Shown: positions 7,758 through 16,024 of the stretch, one piece after another | Position numbering within the stretch: position 1 is the stretch's first letter | Layout of the letters: each line of letters starts with the position of its first letter | DNA from: Sporocytophaga sp. | Lineage (GTDB): Bacteria; Bacteroidota; Bacteroidia; Cytophagales; Cytophagaceae | Assembly: GCF_017745095.1 (NCBI RefSeq) | Contig: NZ_JAGHZZ010000001.1 | Location: forward strand, 558,001-622,000 | Direction: 5' to 3' | Length of the DNA stretch: 64,000 nucleotides | Notes under the pieces: model-generated | Databases searched by the model: none | Seen by the model: only the letters and a program-made list of their open reading frames with translations | Told to the model about the DNA's origin: nothing | Program-made: the position numbers and the translations under genes

Positions 7758-9677
7758 GTGGGTCACAATATTTATTTGATTTTTGCGAGAGCAAGCGCGG
7801 TAAAGTGCGTTTCATTTGTTGAGTCATACAGTGGTAGGATTTCTTCAGTAATGCTGCTATGCATATTGCATATTACAAGCATTTATGCATCTGCTCCTAT
7901 ATTATTAAATGACGACACGGAAGAGTGGTCTGTAACAAGATCTTACGTTGATTATTGGGAGGATAAATCTGCAAAACTAACCATTTCAGATGTTCAAAAA
8001 ATTGCTGAAGATGGAAAGAGTTTTAAAACAAGTACAGCGCAGGACTTATTAAACATCAGAACAAGCTCAGCCTATTGGCTGAAATTTAATATAATCAATC
8101 CCACCTCCAGTGAAAAAGGATTTCTCATTGAGATGTTTGACTTTGATATTGATGAAATATCATTTTTTTATCCCGATTCAAATGGCATTTATAGAGAAGT
8201 TAAAGCAGGTTTCAATTCATCTTTTTCTTCAAGGCAGATAGGGCATAAAAATGTAAGTTTTCCAATTCCCTTTAGAAGTGATAGTGCTGTGACTGTCTTT
8301 ATGAGATTCAGATCTGAAAGCCTGAATCTGATGGAACCGATTATCAGGTCTTATGCAAGGTTTATAAAATACGGCTTGAGTGAGTACATCATGTTTGGCA
8401 TTTTTTATGGACTGCTGTTGCTCATGATTTTTTATAACATATTATATTTTATAATTCTCAGAAGTGCATATTATTTATATTATGTTAGTTATGCCCTGGC
8501 TGTGCTTATATTTTTTCTTACAAAAAGTGGAATAGGTTTTCAGTACATCTGGTATAATCATCCGAGTTTCAATGTTTATCTCCCTTTTGTGAGCCTTTTT
8601 ATAAGTACTGTTTCAATGCTTAAATTTTTTATTGATTTTTTTGAATTAAAAAAGAATGCATCCAACGTCTATAGATTGTTTCGCATCCTTATTTATTTCC
8701 GCATTTTATGTTTTTTAATTCAGTTGACTTTTCCGCCTTTGGAATATATGTTTCTGGTGGACTTGATTTGTTATCAGATAGTATTTTATTATGGAATTCA
8801 CATATACAGGGCTGGAAATAATTCAGCAAAATGGTTTGTTGTGGGCTTTTCCTTATTGAATTTTACAGGTGTGATCTGTTTGCTGGAAGGCATTACGTTG
8901 ATCCCTTCCAATATTTTTTCTGTATATTCTATTAATGCCGGGGTCATTTTTCAGCTTATGTTTTTATCTATTTGTATTGCAGAGAAGGTTCGGCAGTTAT
9001 ATGCAGAAAGGAATGCAGTGCAGGCTAATCTTATCCTTCAGCTGGAACAAAATGATCTACTGAGGGAAAAGGTAAACAGAGAACTTGAAGAAAGGGTGAA
9101 GGAAAGAACGGTGGAATTAAATAAAGCAAAAGTGGAGCTGGAAAGGAGGGCTGAAGAAAATCAAAAAATGAATATTGCTCTAGACCTTGCTAATAATAAG
9201 CTTCAGAAACATTTAAGTGCTTTTGCCCAAACAGTGGTAATGAATACCCATGTAGATTTTGAAGCATTCAAAAAGGCATATCCTGATGATTTATCTTGTA
9301 TGCGTTATCTGTTGGATCTTAAAGAAAAAAGTGGGTTTTGCTGTAAAATGTGTGGCAACACCAGGCCGATAAAAGGCAAAGCAAAATTTGATATAAGATG
9401 TGCTAAGTGTAATTATAATGAATCATTAACTGCAAATACAATATTTCACAGAACTAAATTTTCGCTTCAAAAGGCTTTCTATATGTTGTATCTGGTATCT
9501 CAGACCAGGACTGACATTCCTGCCGCCGAGCTTTCGAGAATGCTGGAGCTGCAAAGCATCACTTGTCAGAATTTCAAGAGCAGAATACATGCAAGGATGC
9601 AGGTGCTTAAAAAAGTTAATAAGAGTAAAGTGATGAATTGGGATCTTTTGATTCTTGATAAGGAGTTTATTGTTTAG
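7758..9677 (+). CDS. 7TMR-DISM membrane sensor fused to an IS1595-transposase-like zinc ribbon
   Basis: Order of parts: signal peptide, a 7TMR-DISMED2-type extracellular beta domain (about 45-195), seven membrane segments of the 7TMR-DISM type (about 205-415), a charged coiled coil (about 425-480), then a C-terminal soluble domain (about 495-625). That last part has Cys529/Cys532 (CKMC) and Cys548/Cys551 (CAKC) and continues 'SLTANTIFHRTKFSLQKAF', the pattern of the Zn-ribbon plus helical region at the N-terminus of IS1595-family transposases. The DDE catalytic domain is absent. Usual outputs of such sensors are GGDEF, kinase or LuxR-type domains, so this is a different output. Two starts are possible: GTG at 7758 or ATG at 7851, directly before the signal-peptide-like MLLCILHITSIYASA; I favour 7851. 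Function inferred: a membrane receptor that binds DNA or another partner through a domesticated transposase module. Confidence 0.8.
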   Translation: MGHNIYLIFARASAVKCVSFVESYSGRISSVMLLCILHITSIYASAPILLNDDTEEWSVTRSYVDYWEDKSAKLTISDVQKIAEDGKSFKTSTAQDLLNIRTSSAYWLKFNIINPTSSEKGFLIEMFDFDIDEISFFYPDSNGIYREVKAGFNSSFSSRQIGHKNVSFPIPFRSDSAVTVFMRFRSESLNLMEPIIRSYARFIKYGLSEYIMFGIFYGLLLLMIFYNILYFIILRSAYYLYYVSYALAVLIFFLTKSGIGFQYIWYNHPSFNVYLPFVSLFISTVSMLKFFIDFFELKKNASNVYRLFRILIYFRILCFLIQLTFPPLEYMFLVDLICYQIVFYYGIHIYRAGNNSAKWFVVGFSLLNFTGVICLLEGITLIPSNIFSVYSINAGVIFQLMFLSICIAEKVRQLYAERNAVQANLILQLEQNDLLREKVNRELEERVKERTVELNKAKVELERRAEENQKMNIALDLANNKLQKHLSAFAQTVVMNTHVDFEAFKKAYPDDLSCMRYLLDLKEKSGFCCKMCGNTRPIKGKAKFDIRCAKCNYNESLTANTIFHRTKFSLQKAFYMLYLVSQTRTDIPAAELSRMLELQSITCQNFKSRIHARMQVLKKVNKSKVMNWDLLILDKEFIV

Positions 9678-9708
9678 TTGTTAGATACTGTATTTGTTTG
9701 TTTACAGG

Positions 9709-10059
9709 TCAGAAGCCGGCTTTAATATAACTCCAACCATCTTCCTGTCTTAAAATAATGTGCGCAATTGAAGCCGGAATTACTTCAGCAAAGCTTAGTA
9801 ATGAGGAAGCATCAAGCTTTCTGTCATCGAGGGTGTTTTGACACACTAGGAATCTTACATCTTTCCTGGTTAATTCATTAAGAAGATTGTCTAACTTTGA
9901 TTGAATGAGTAAAAAGTCAATGCCAGGTCCATGTGTTACGACTTCTACTTCTATATATTCTAAAGCTTTGAATAAATTGTGAAGCTGTTTTATGAGTGAC
10001 TTGTGAATACTATCTTCATTGCTGGAAAGGTGGAATACTACTTTATGTTTCCTGATCAT
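9709..10059 (-). CDS. DsrE-family protein
   Basis: A protein of 116 residues with the DsrE/DsrF-like pattern: an N-terminal beta strand ('KVVFHLSS'), the segment 'EVVTHGPGIDFL' and 'VRFLVCQNTL' with a Cys at the place where sulfur-transfer members carry theirs, and a C-terminal 'AHIILRQEDGWSYIK'. Small proteins of this kind are cytoplasmic and bind or relay sulfur in some cases; many have no known role. It is convergent with the membrane sensor gene, 31 bp away, and separated from the ELWxxDGT genes by a strong hairpin, so it is probably a single-gene unit. Confidence 0.8.
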   Translation of the reverse strand: MIRKHKVVFHLSSNEDSIHKSLIKQLHNLFKALEYIEVEVVTHGPGIDFLLIQSKLDNLLNELTRKDVRFLVCQNTLDDRKLDASSLLSFAEVIPASIAHIILRQEDGWSYIKAGF

Positions 10060-10104
10060 ATACTTCTTTTTTTTAATATCATTAGACGGTAAGTACCGTA
10101 AAAG

Positions 10105-10144
10105 TTAAAGTAATAGATTGCTAAGTAGCAACCTATTACTTTAA
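10105..10144 (-). terminator. long inverted repeat after the first ELWxxDGT gene
   Basis: Perfect 12-bp arms at 10105-10116 and 10133-10144 (TTAAAGTAATAG / CTATTACTTTAA), with a further 5-bp inner stem. It lies between the stop of the minus-strand gene ending at 10158 and the start of the DsrE gene, and fits an intrinsic terminator or a bidirectional boundary. Confidence 0.6.
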
Positions 10145-10157
10145 TCTTTAAATAAAA

Positions 10158-12800
10158 TTATCTTTTTACAACAAGCTTTTCAACTTTGGTTCCAGCGGAA
10201 GTATTCACTTTACAAAAGTATATTCCATCAGGAAGGTCTGCTACATTCCATACCATCTCTATCTTCTGATATGTTCCTTCAAAGAGGTTTGTAACTAATG
10301 AGCCCTGGCTGTTATATATTGAAATAGAGAGAGTCCCATCGCCGGATTCAGGAATTGAAATATTGATTTTGTCAGAGGATGGGTTTGGATACGCATTCAC
10401 TTGCATAGTTTCTGTTGAGCCCATTCTGGCAGCGGAATTTATTACAGTAAAGTGATATGTGAGTCCTACTCCCTGTGATCCTGTAGCATTGCTGCCAGTA
10501 TATGGCCATGCACTGAGTATGTGAGACCCAACAGTTAGAGCGCCAGGATTATAGTCTCCATTCGTGTCGCCAAAGTATGCATAAGGGGCAACATTTTCTG
10601 TACGAATTGTGCCGTCATAGTTAAACCTAACACTTCCGATTGATGATGGAGCAGCATTGGCCCTGAAGTTTATACTTGAAGATAAGTATGCAAGGTCTAT
10701 TACCGCACCATCATACAAACTGTATTTAATCTCTTGATCGGTATCTGCATTCATAAGAGAAAAGCTTATGACTCCTTGCCCGGTAATTGTAATTTTAACT
10801 TCATCTATGCTGGTGAGGTCTTCCCGGTCTTGTGCAATATATCTGAAAATGTATTCACCAGGAATTGGATTATATAGAATTAAAGTATCTCCGATTCCGG
10901 AATAATAATCAGGACAGTTTCCAGGAATACACTCTGGATATGGACTAGATACTGCAGTCCACCATCTTGCGACATAACCTTCGTTGGGGTCTGTGTAAGA
11001 GCCTGCTACTTTTAATATTCCAGGGGAATAGGGAATGGTAATATCAGGGCCAGCGTTGGCAACCGGAGGCGCATTGGGTATAAATTCTTTAAGCAGAAAA
11101 TTTACAGAGGTTGTAGTTCCCTGAATCCCTGTACCACCGCTTCCAGAATAAGCAACTCCTGTTATCTTATACTGTCCTGGTGTTGTAGTCCATGGTGAAT
11201 AGTCACCATTGTTATCTCCGGCAAGTGCATATGGAGCTGTATTTTCAGTTCTCCTTGGAACATCATTTACTTTTAGAATAACACTGCCAATTGTTGAAAC
11301 TGAGTTATACCTGATATTTATATTACCACCTGCTGGCCTGAACAGCGTATCTCCTTCTCTTATAAAGCCTATATCCTTATCTGTATCAGCATTTACAAGT
11401 GTAAAATAGGGTACATTTGTGTTTGGTTTGTCTGGATTATAAACCCACAACTTGAATTTCCCAGTCGGATAGGAAGATCCTGAAGCTTGAGTTGTAAAGA
11501 ATAATGTTCCATTTACTTCTGTGAGATTTCTTGAGTTGGGATAAGAATTGCCGTTTGGATAAATGTCTTTAGTCTTCCTGACTGATCCTTTTCCCGGATA
11601 TCCGGATGTTTCATAAAGCTGGTCGAATTCTTCAGATCTTGTATCCGGATACTCTTGGTCAGCATCATTATAGATAAGTTTTTCTTTTACCTGAACGAAC
11701 TCCACTGTTCCTTGTGTAAAATAATCATTGTATTCGGCAATTTGAGTTGAGCCTTCAGGAGTTCCATCGCTTCTGTTTATTACGGATACAATAGTTTCAT
11801 AGCCTTCAGTAATAATAAGGGCATCATTTATGGTATATGTATAAGCTACTCCTCCATACCAATAAGGAATATATTGTCTGACAAGTATAGTACCCGCATC
11901 TGTACCATCGGATAAATATAATAGAGTGCCATATTCGTATTCAAGAAAGAATGCCAGTTTATTCTTAAATGGGCGACCATGAGATAATCCATGTGAATCT
12001 CCATTAATACTGAACTTCTTTACCAATGTAGTTCCAGCCGAGGTTCCATTTGATTTCCATAGTTCTGAGATATTATATTCCCATTGGTTATTATCAATAT
12101 AGTTAGTGCCAATGAAGATTGTTCCATTTACCTCATTAAGCAAGTATGAATAATAAGGTAAATCTTTTACTATTGTAGTTCCTGAGCCGGTACCATTGGT
12201 CTTCCATACATCTGTTCCTGTTGTAAGATTGCTTGCGGTAAAATACAGAACATTATTGGAGATCACGCATGGAGTAATGTATATACTATTATTGAATAAG
12301 CCTGAAGATAATGAGCTTCCACTGCCTGGGTTAATATCTTTTACTAGTGAGAAACTAAATGTAGAGCTAAGTTTCCAAAGCTCTCCACCTGTACTTCCAT
12401 CATCTGCAGCGAAGTATAGATTGCTTTGGTAAGATGTGATGGGGGAGATGGAATTAAAAGACCGGATTTTTAAAGTTGTGGCACTTGTGCCTCCGGTCCT
12501 CCATACACCTATTGTTGAAGGTGAATCTTGAGTGTAAAATATACTCGCACCATTAATTGATAGTGCATTGCTGTTTTTGGGATAGGCAATTGGAGTCTCG
12601 CCGATTTTTTTTACAAAAACAGTTCCTGCAACTGTGCCATCAGATTTCCACAATGAATCACCTGCAAAGAAGTATAGGTTCCCATTGCCTTCAAACAAAG
12701 ACTTACTGGATTCTGGGATTTCTTTGAGGAAAATGGGTTGAGAGAATAAATTTAAATGCATTCCTATCCATAGGAAAGCGATAATCATAATCTTTTTCAT
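10158..12800 (-). CDS. secreted ELWxxDGT-repeat surface protein with T9SS type-A CTD (copy 1)
   Basis: A protein of 880 residues. After a signal peptide (1-20, ending in NLFSQ) come repeats of the pattern ELWKSNGTxxGTxxVK (about 45-410), which resemble beta-propeller blades. Next is a beta domain 'NADTDKDIGFIREGD' with 'ENTAPYALAGDNNGDY' (about 470-575), a PKD-like domain (about 580-690), a second copy of the 'NADTDQEI / ENVAPYAYFGDTNGDY' domain (about 695-795), and a type-A T9SS CTD that begins 'AYPNPSSDK' and ends KLVVKR. The protein would be exported and displayed on the cell surface. It is a tandem paralogue of the next gene. Its function is unknown; adhesion is possible. Confidence 0.85.
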   Translation of the reverse strand: MKKIMIIAFLWIGMHLNLFSQPIFLKEIPESSKSLFEGNGNLYFFAGDSLWKSDGTVAGTVFVKKIGETPIAYPKNSNALSINGASIFYTQDSPSTIGVWRTGGTSATTLKIRSFNSISPITSYQSNLYFAADDGSTGGELWKLSSTFSFSLVKDINPGSGSSLSSGLFNNSIYITPCVISNNVLYFTASNLTTGTDVWKTNGTGSGTTIVKDLPYYSYLLNEVNGTIFIGTNYIDNNQWEYNISELWKSNGTSAGTTLVKKFSINGDSHGLSHGRPFKNKLAFFLEYEYGTLLYLSDGTDAGTILVRQYIPYWYGGVAYTYTINDALIITEGYETIVSVINRSDGTPEGSTQIAEYNDYFTQGTVEFVQVKEKLIYNDADQEYPDTRSEEFDQLYETSGYPGKGSVRKTKDIYPNGNSYPNSRNLTEVNGTLFFTTQASGSSYPTGKFKLWVYNPDKPNTNVPYFTLVNADTDKDIGFIREGDTLFRPAGGNINIRYNSVSTIGSVILKVNDVPRRTENTAPYALAGDNNGDYSPWTTTPGQYKITGVAYSGSGGTGIQGTTTSVNFLLKEFIPNAPPVANAGPDITIPYSPGILKVAGSYTDPNEGYVARWWTAVSSPYPECIPGNCPDYYSGIGDTLILYNPIPGEYIFRYIAQDREDLTSIDEVKITITGQGVISFSLMNADTDQEIKYSLYDGAVIDLAYLSSSINFRANAAPSSIGSVRFNYDGTIRTENVAPYAYFGDTNGDYNPGALTVGSHILSAWPYTGSNATGSQGVGLTYHFTVINSAARMGSTETMQVNAYPNPSSDKINISIPESGDGTLSISIYNSQGSLVTNLFEGTYQKIEMVWNVADLPDGIYFCKVNTSAGTKVEKLVVKR

Positions 12801-12878
12801 AGGATTTTTTTTTTAGGTTTTTAAAAATGATTTAAAGAAATTGAATTCAGGTCCTAAGCGTTGTTATAGGATAATAAC

Positions 12879-12921
12879 TATAGAAATAATAGGCCCAATT
12901 GAGTAGCCTATTATTTCTATA
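12879..12921 (-). terminator. intrinsic terminator after ELWxxDGT copy 2
   Basis: Perfect 16-bp arms (12879-12894 and 12906-12921, TATAGAAATAATAGGC / GCCTATTATTTCTATA) with an 11-nt loop, 10 nt past the end of the minus-strand gene starting at 15571. It shows that the two copies are transcribed separately. Confidence 0.7.
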
Positions 12922-12931
12922 AGAATTGTGT

Positions 12932-15571
12932 TTATCTTTTGATAACTAGTTTTTCTATTCTGTTTCCTAGATCAGAATTTACTTTACATATGTATATTCC
13001 TTCAGGCAGGTCTTTTGCATCCCATGATATTTCTGCACTTTGATATGTACCTTCATATAGATTTGCTATGAGTATACCTTGGCTGTTGTATATCGAAATT
13101 GAAACTTCTTTACCATCAGATTGCGGAATGGAGATGTTGAATTTATCTGATGAAGGGTTTGGGTATGCAATCAATTGTAGTTGCTCTGTTTCACCCATTC
13201 TGGCTATAGAGTTAATTACTGTAAAGTTATATGTGGTGCCACTGCCCTGGGTTCCTGTAGCATTGCTTCCTGTATATGGCCATGCGCTGAGAGAGTGAGC
13301 TCCAACAGATAGGCTGCCGGGATTATAATCTCCATTAGTGTCTCCAAAGTATGCATAAGGTGCAACATTTTCTGTGCGGTTAGTTCCGTCATAGTTAAAC
13401 CTTACACTTCCGATTGAGGCCGGAGCAACATTGGCTCTGAAGTTAATATGTGCAGGTAGATTAGCAAGATCAATGACAGCTCCATTATAGAGATAGGTGT
13501 CGGTCTCAGTGTCGGTGTCTGCATTAATAAGAGAAATGCTACCAACAGTTTGACCAAGCACAGTGATCTTAATGTCATCGGTACCAGTTAAATCATCCGC
13601 ATCACTTGCACTGAATCTAAATATGTATTCTCCAGGAATAAGGTTGCTTAATGTTAAAGAATCTCTGTTGGGACTATAGCTGAACGGACAATATCCAGTT
13701 ACACATGTAGGAAATGAGACAAGATACCAAGAAACATATAAATAACCTCCTTGAGCATCAGAGTATGTTCCCGCTAGTTTTATAGTTCCTGTAGGTACAG
13801 TTAATGTTCGATCAGGGCCGGCATTTACTACAGGAGGAGTATTAGGGGAAAATTCTTTAAGAAGAAAATTTACGGATGTAGTAGTGCCTTGGGTTCCTGT
13901 ACCTCCGCTTCCAGAGTATGTAACTCCTGTTACCTTATACTGTCCTGGGGTTGCTGTCCATGGGGAATAGTCACCATTGTTATCTCCAGCGAGGGCGTAC
14001 GGTGCTGTATTTTCAGTTCTTCTCGGAACATCATTTACTTTAAGTATAACACTGCCTATTGTTGTTGACGCATTATATCTTATATTAATGTTTCCACCGA
14101 CAGGCCTGAATAAAGTGTCTCCCTCTCTAATAAGGCCAATGTCTTTATCTGTATCAGCATTTACGACTGTAAAGTAAGGTACATTGGAGATTGGCTTATC
14201 GGGATTATATACCCATAATTTGAATTTACCTGATGGAGTGTATGATCCGGAAGCTTGTGTTGTAAAAAATAATATTCCATTTACTTCTGTTAGATTTTTT
14301 GAGTTTGGATAAGAATTACCATTCGGATAAATGTCTTTAGTCCTTCTGACTGATCCTTTTCCCGGATATCCGGATGTTTCATAAAGCTGATTAAAATCTT
14401 CTGATTGGGTATCAGGATAAGCTTCATTGGCATCATTATATATAAGTCTTTCCTTTACCTTTACAAATTCTTCAGTTCCATCACTAAAAAAATTATTATA
14501 GTTGGCCAGTCTTGTAGACCCTTCCGGTGTTCCATCACTTGTAGTTATCGAAGAAACAAAGTAGTCGTCACCTTCCGTTGATATAATAAAATCATTAATC
14601 GCAAATGAGTATAGTACTCCTCCACGCCAAGGCGGCGAATATCTTCTTACGAATTTTGTTCCGGCTTCTGTTCCATCTGATAAATATAGCATCGTTCCAT
14701 ACTCGTGCTCAAAAAAGAAGGCAAGTTGATTTTTAAAGGGTGTGCTTTTGGTTAGACCATATGAGTTACCATCTACGCTCAATTTTTTTACCAAAGTTGT
14801 TCCTGCTTCAGTTCCATTTGATTTCCATAATTCGGAAACATTGTATTCCCATTCGTCAGGTTCAACATAGTCTGTCCCTATGAAGACAGTCCCATTAACC
14901 TCATTTAATAAATAGGAAGCATTTGGAAAATCTTTTACTATGGCAGTTCCGGCGCTAGTACCATTCGTTTTCCAAACATCAATTCCTGTTGTTGAATTGG
15001 ATGCTGTAAAATAAAGGATATTATTGGAGATGACGGAGGGTGTGGTATATATGGCATTGTTATAACCTAAGCCGGTAAATATAGAGCTCCCACTGCTCGG
15101 GTTAATATCCTTGACTAGTGAAAAACTAAATGAAGAGCTTAGTTTCCAAAGCTCACCTCCCGTGTTTCCATCATCGGCAGCAAAGTAGAGGTTGTTTTGA
15201 TAAGAAATAATAGGTGAAATGGAATTGAAAGATCGGATTTTTAATGTTGTAGCACTTGTACCTCCGGTTCTCCATACTCCAATTGTGGAGGGTGAATCTT
15301 GGGTAAAAAATATACTGGAGCCATTAATTGAAAGAGCATTGCTGTTTTTGGGATAGGCAATTGGGATTTCACCAATTTTTTTTACAAAAACAGTTCCGGA
15401 CACCGTGCCATCGGATTTCCACAATGAATCTCCGGCAAAGAAGTATAGGTTCCCATTGCCTTCAAATAAGGACTTGCTGGATTCTGGGATTTCCTTGAGG
15501 AAAATGGGCTGAGAAAATAAATTTAAATGCATTCCTATCCATAGGAAAGTGATAATGGTAATCTTTTTCAT
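12932..15571 (-). CDS. secreted ELWxxDGT-repeat surface protein with T9SS type-A CTD (copy 2)
   Basis: A protein of 879 residues with the same architecture as the gene downstream of it: signal peptide, ELWxxDGT-type repeats, 'NADTDKDIGLIREGD' domain, PKD-like domain, second 'NADTDTETDTY' domain and a CTD ending KLVIKR. The first 150 residues are nearly identical to copy 1. The PKD-like part (about 580-690) is the most divergent segment and has different residues and Cys positions. The leader region (GGATTTTTTAGG.. before the start) is duplicated too, so the duplication included the promoter. Many synonymous differences mean that the copies are not freshly duplicated. I infer related surface proteins with changed binding specificity. 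Confidence 0.85.
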   Translation of the reverse strand: MKKITIITFLWIGMHLNLFSQPIFLKEIPESSKSLFEGNGNLYFFAGDSLWKSDGTVSGTVFVKKIGEIPIAYPKNSNALSINGSSIFFTQDSPSTIGVWRTGGTSATTLKIRSFNSISPIISYQNNLYFAADDGNTGGELWKLSSSFSFSLVKDINPSSGSSIFTGLGYNNAIYTTPSVISNNILYFTASNSTTGIDVWKTNGTSAGTAIVKDFPNASYLLNEVNGTVFIGTDYVEPDEWEYNVSELWKSNGTEAGTTLVKKLSVDGNSYGLTKSTPFKNQLAFFFEHEYGTMLYLSDGTEAGTKFVRRYSPPWRGGVLYSFAINDFIISTEGDDYFVSSITTSDGTPEGSTRLANYNNFFSDGTEEFVKVKERLIYNDANEAYPDTQSEDFNQLYETSGYPGKGSVRRTKDIYPNGNSYPNSKNLTEVNGILFFTTQASGSYTPSGKFKLWVYNPDKPISNVPYFTVVNADTDKDIGLIREGDTLFRPVGGNINIRYNASTTIGSVILKVNDVPRRTENTAPYALAGDNNGDYSPWTATPGQYKVTGVTYSGSGGTGTQGTTTSVNFLLKEFSPNTPPVVNAGPDRTLTVPTGTIKLAGTYSDAQGGYLYVSWYLVSFPTCVTGYCPFSYSPNRDSLTLSNLIPGEYIFRFSASDADDLTGTDDIKITVLGQTVGSISLINADTDTETDTYLYNGAVIDLANLPAHINFRANVAPASIGSVRFNYDGTNRTENVAPYAYFGDTNGDYNPGSLSVGAHSLSAWPYTGSNATGTQGSGTTYNFTVINSIARMGETEQLQLIAYPNPSSDKFNISIPQSDGKEVSISIYNSQGILIANLYEGTYQSAEISWDAKDLPEGIYICKVNSDLGNRIEKLVIKR

Positions 15572-16024
15572 AGGATTTTTTTAGGTTTTAAAAATGATTT
15601 AAATAAAACTCTGAATGTCAGCTATATACCAAAATTTATTTAAATAAGTTGTATTCTTTGTAAAAAATAATGCAAAATTATTTTTTTATTCTTTTTTGGT
15701 TTTATTTCGTTTATATACAATTAGTTATATTTATTTTTTGATTTTTCCTTTAAGTTGATTGTTGAATCATGATTTAATTATTTTTTGGTGTAAAAATGTT
15801 TTCCTTAAAATATTATATCATTTGAAAGAGAAATTGCCATTACATGAAATGGGCAAAAAAATATAGAACGGCGATTTTTGAAACAAAGACTATGAATAAT
15901 TAATAGGCTAAGAAACAATAGGGAGTGTTCCCTTTGGTATTTAACAATGCTAAATTTGTCTGGGTTTAAACTTATAGTAAGCTCATAGTTGTGAGTGGTT
16001 GTTAGGATTGATAAAAGAGATACT
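15572..16024. other. divergent promoter region between ELWxxDGT copy 2 and the sulfatase
   Basis: AT-rich and with no convincing ORF. It should hold the promoters of two divergent units. A short dyad AGGGA-GTGT-TCCCT lies near 15920-15933. I see nothing else. Confidence 0.4.

Noticed and set aside
9300-9640. Possible IS1595 insertion sequence
   Set aside because: Only the zinc-ribbon part is present, in frame with the sensor. No DDE domain, terminal inverted repeats or target duplication could be seen.
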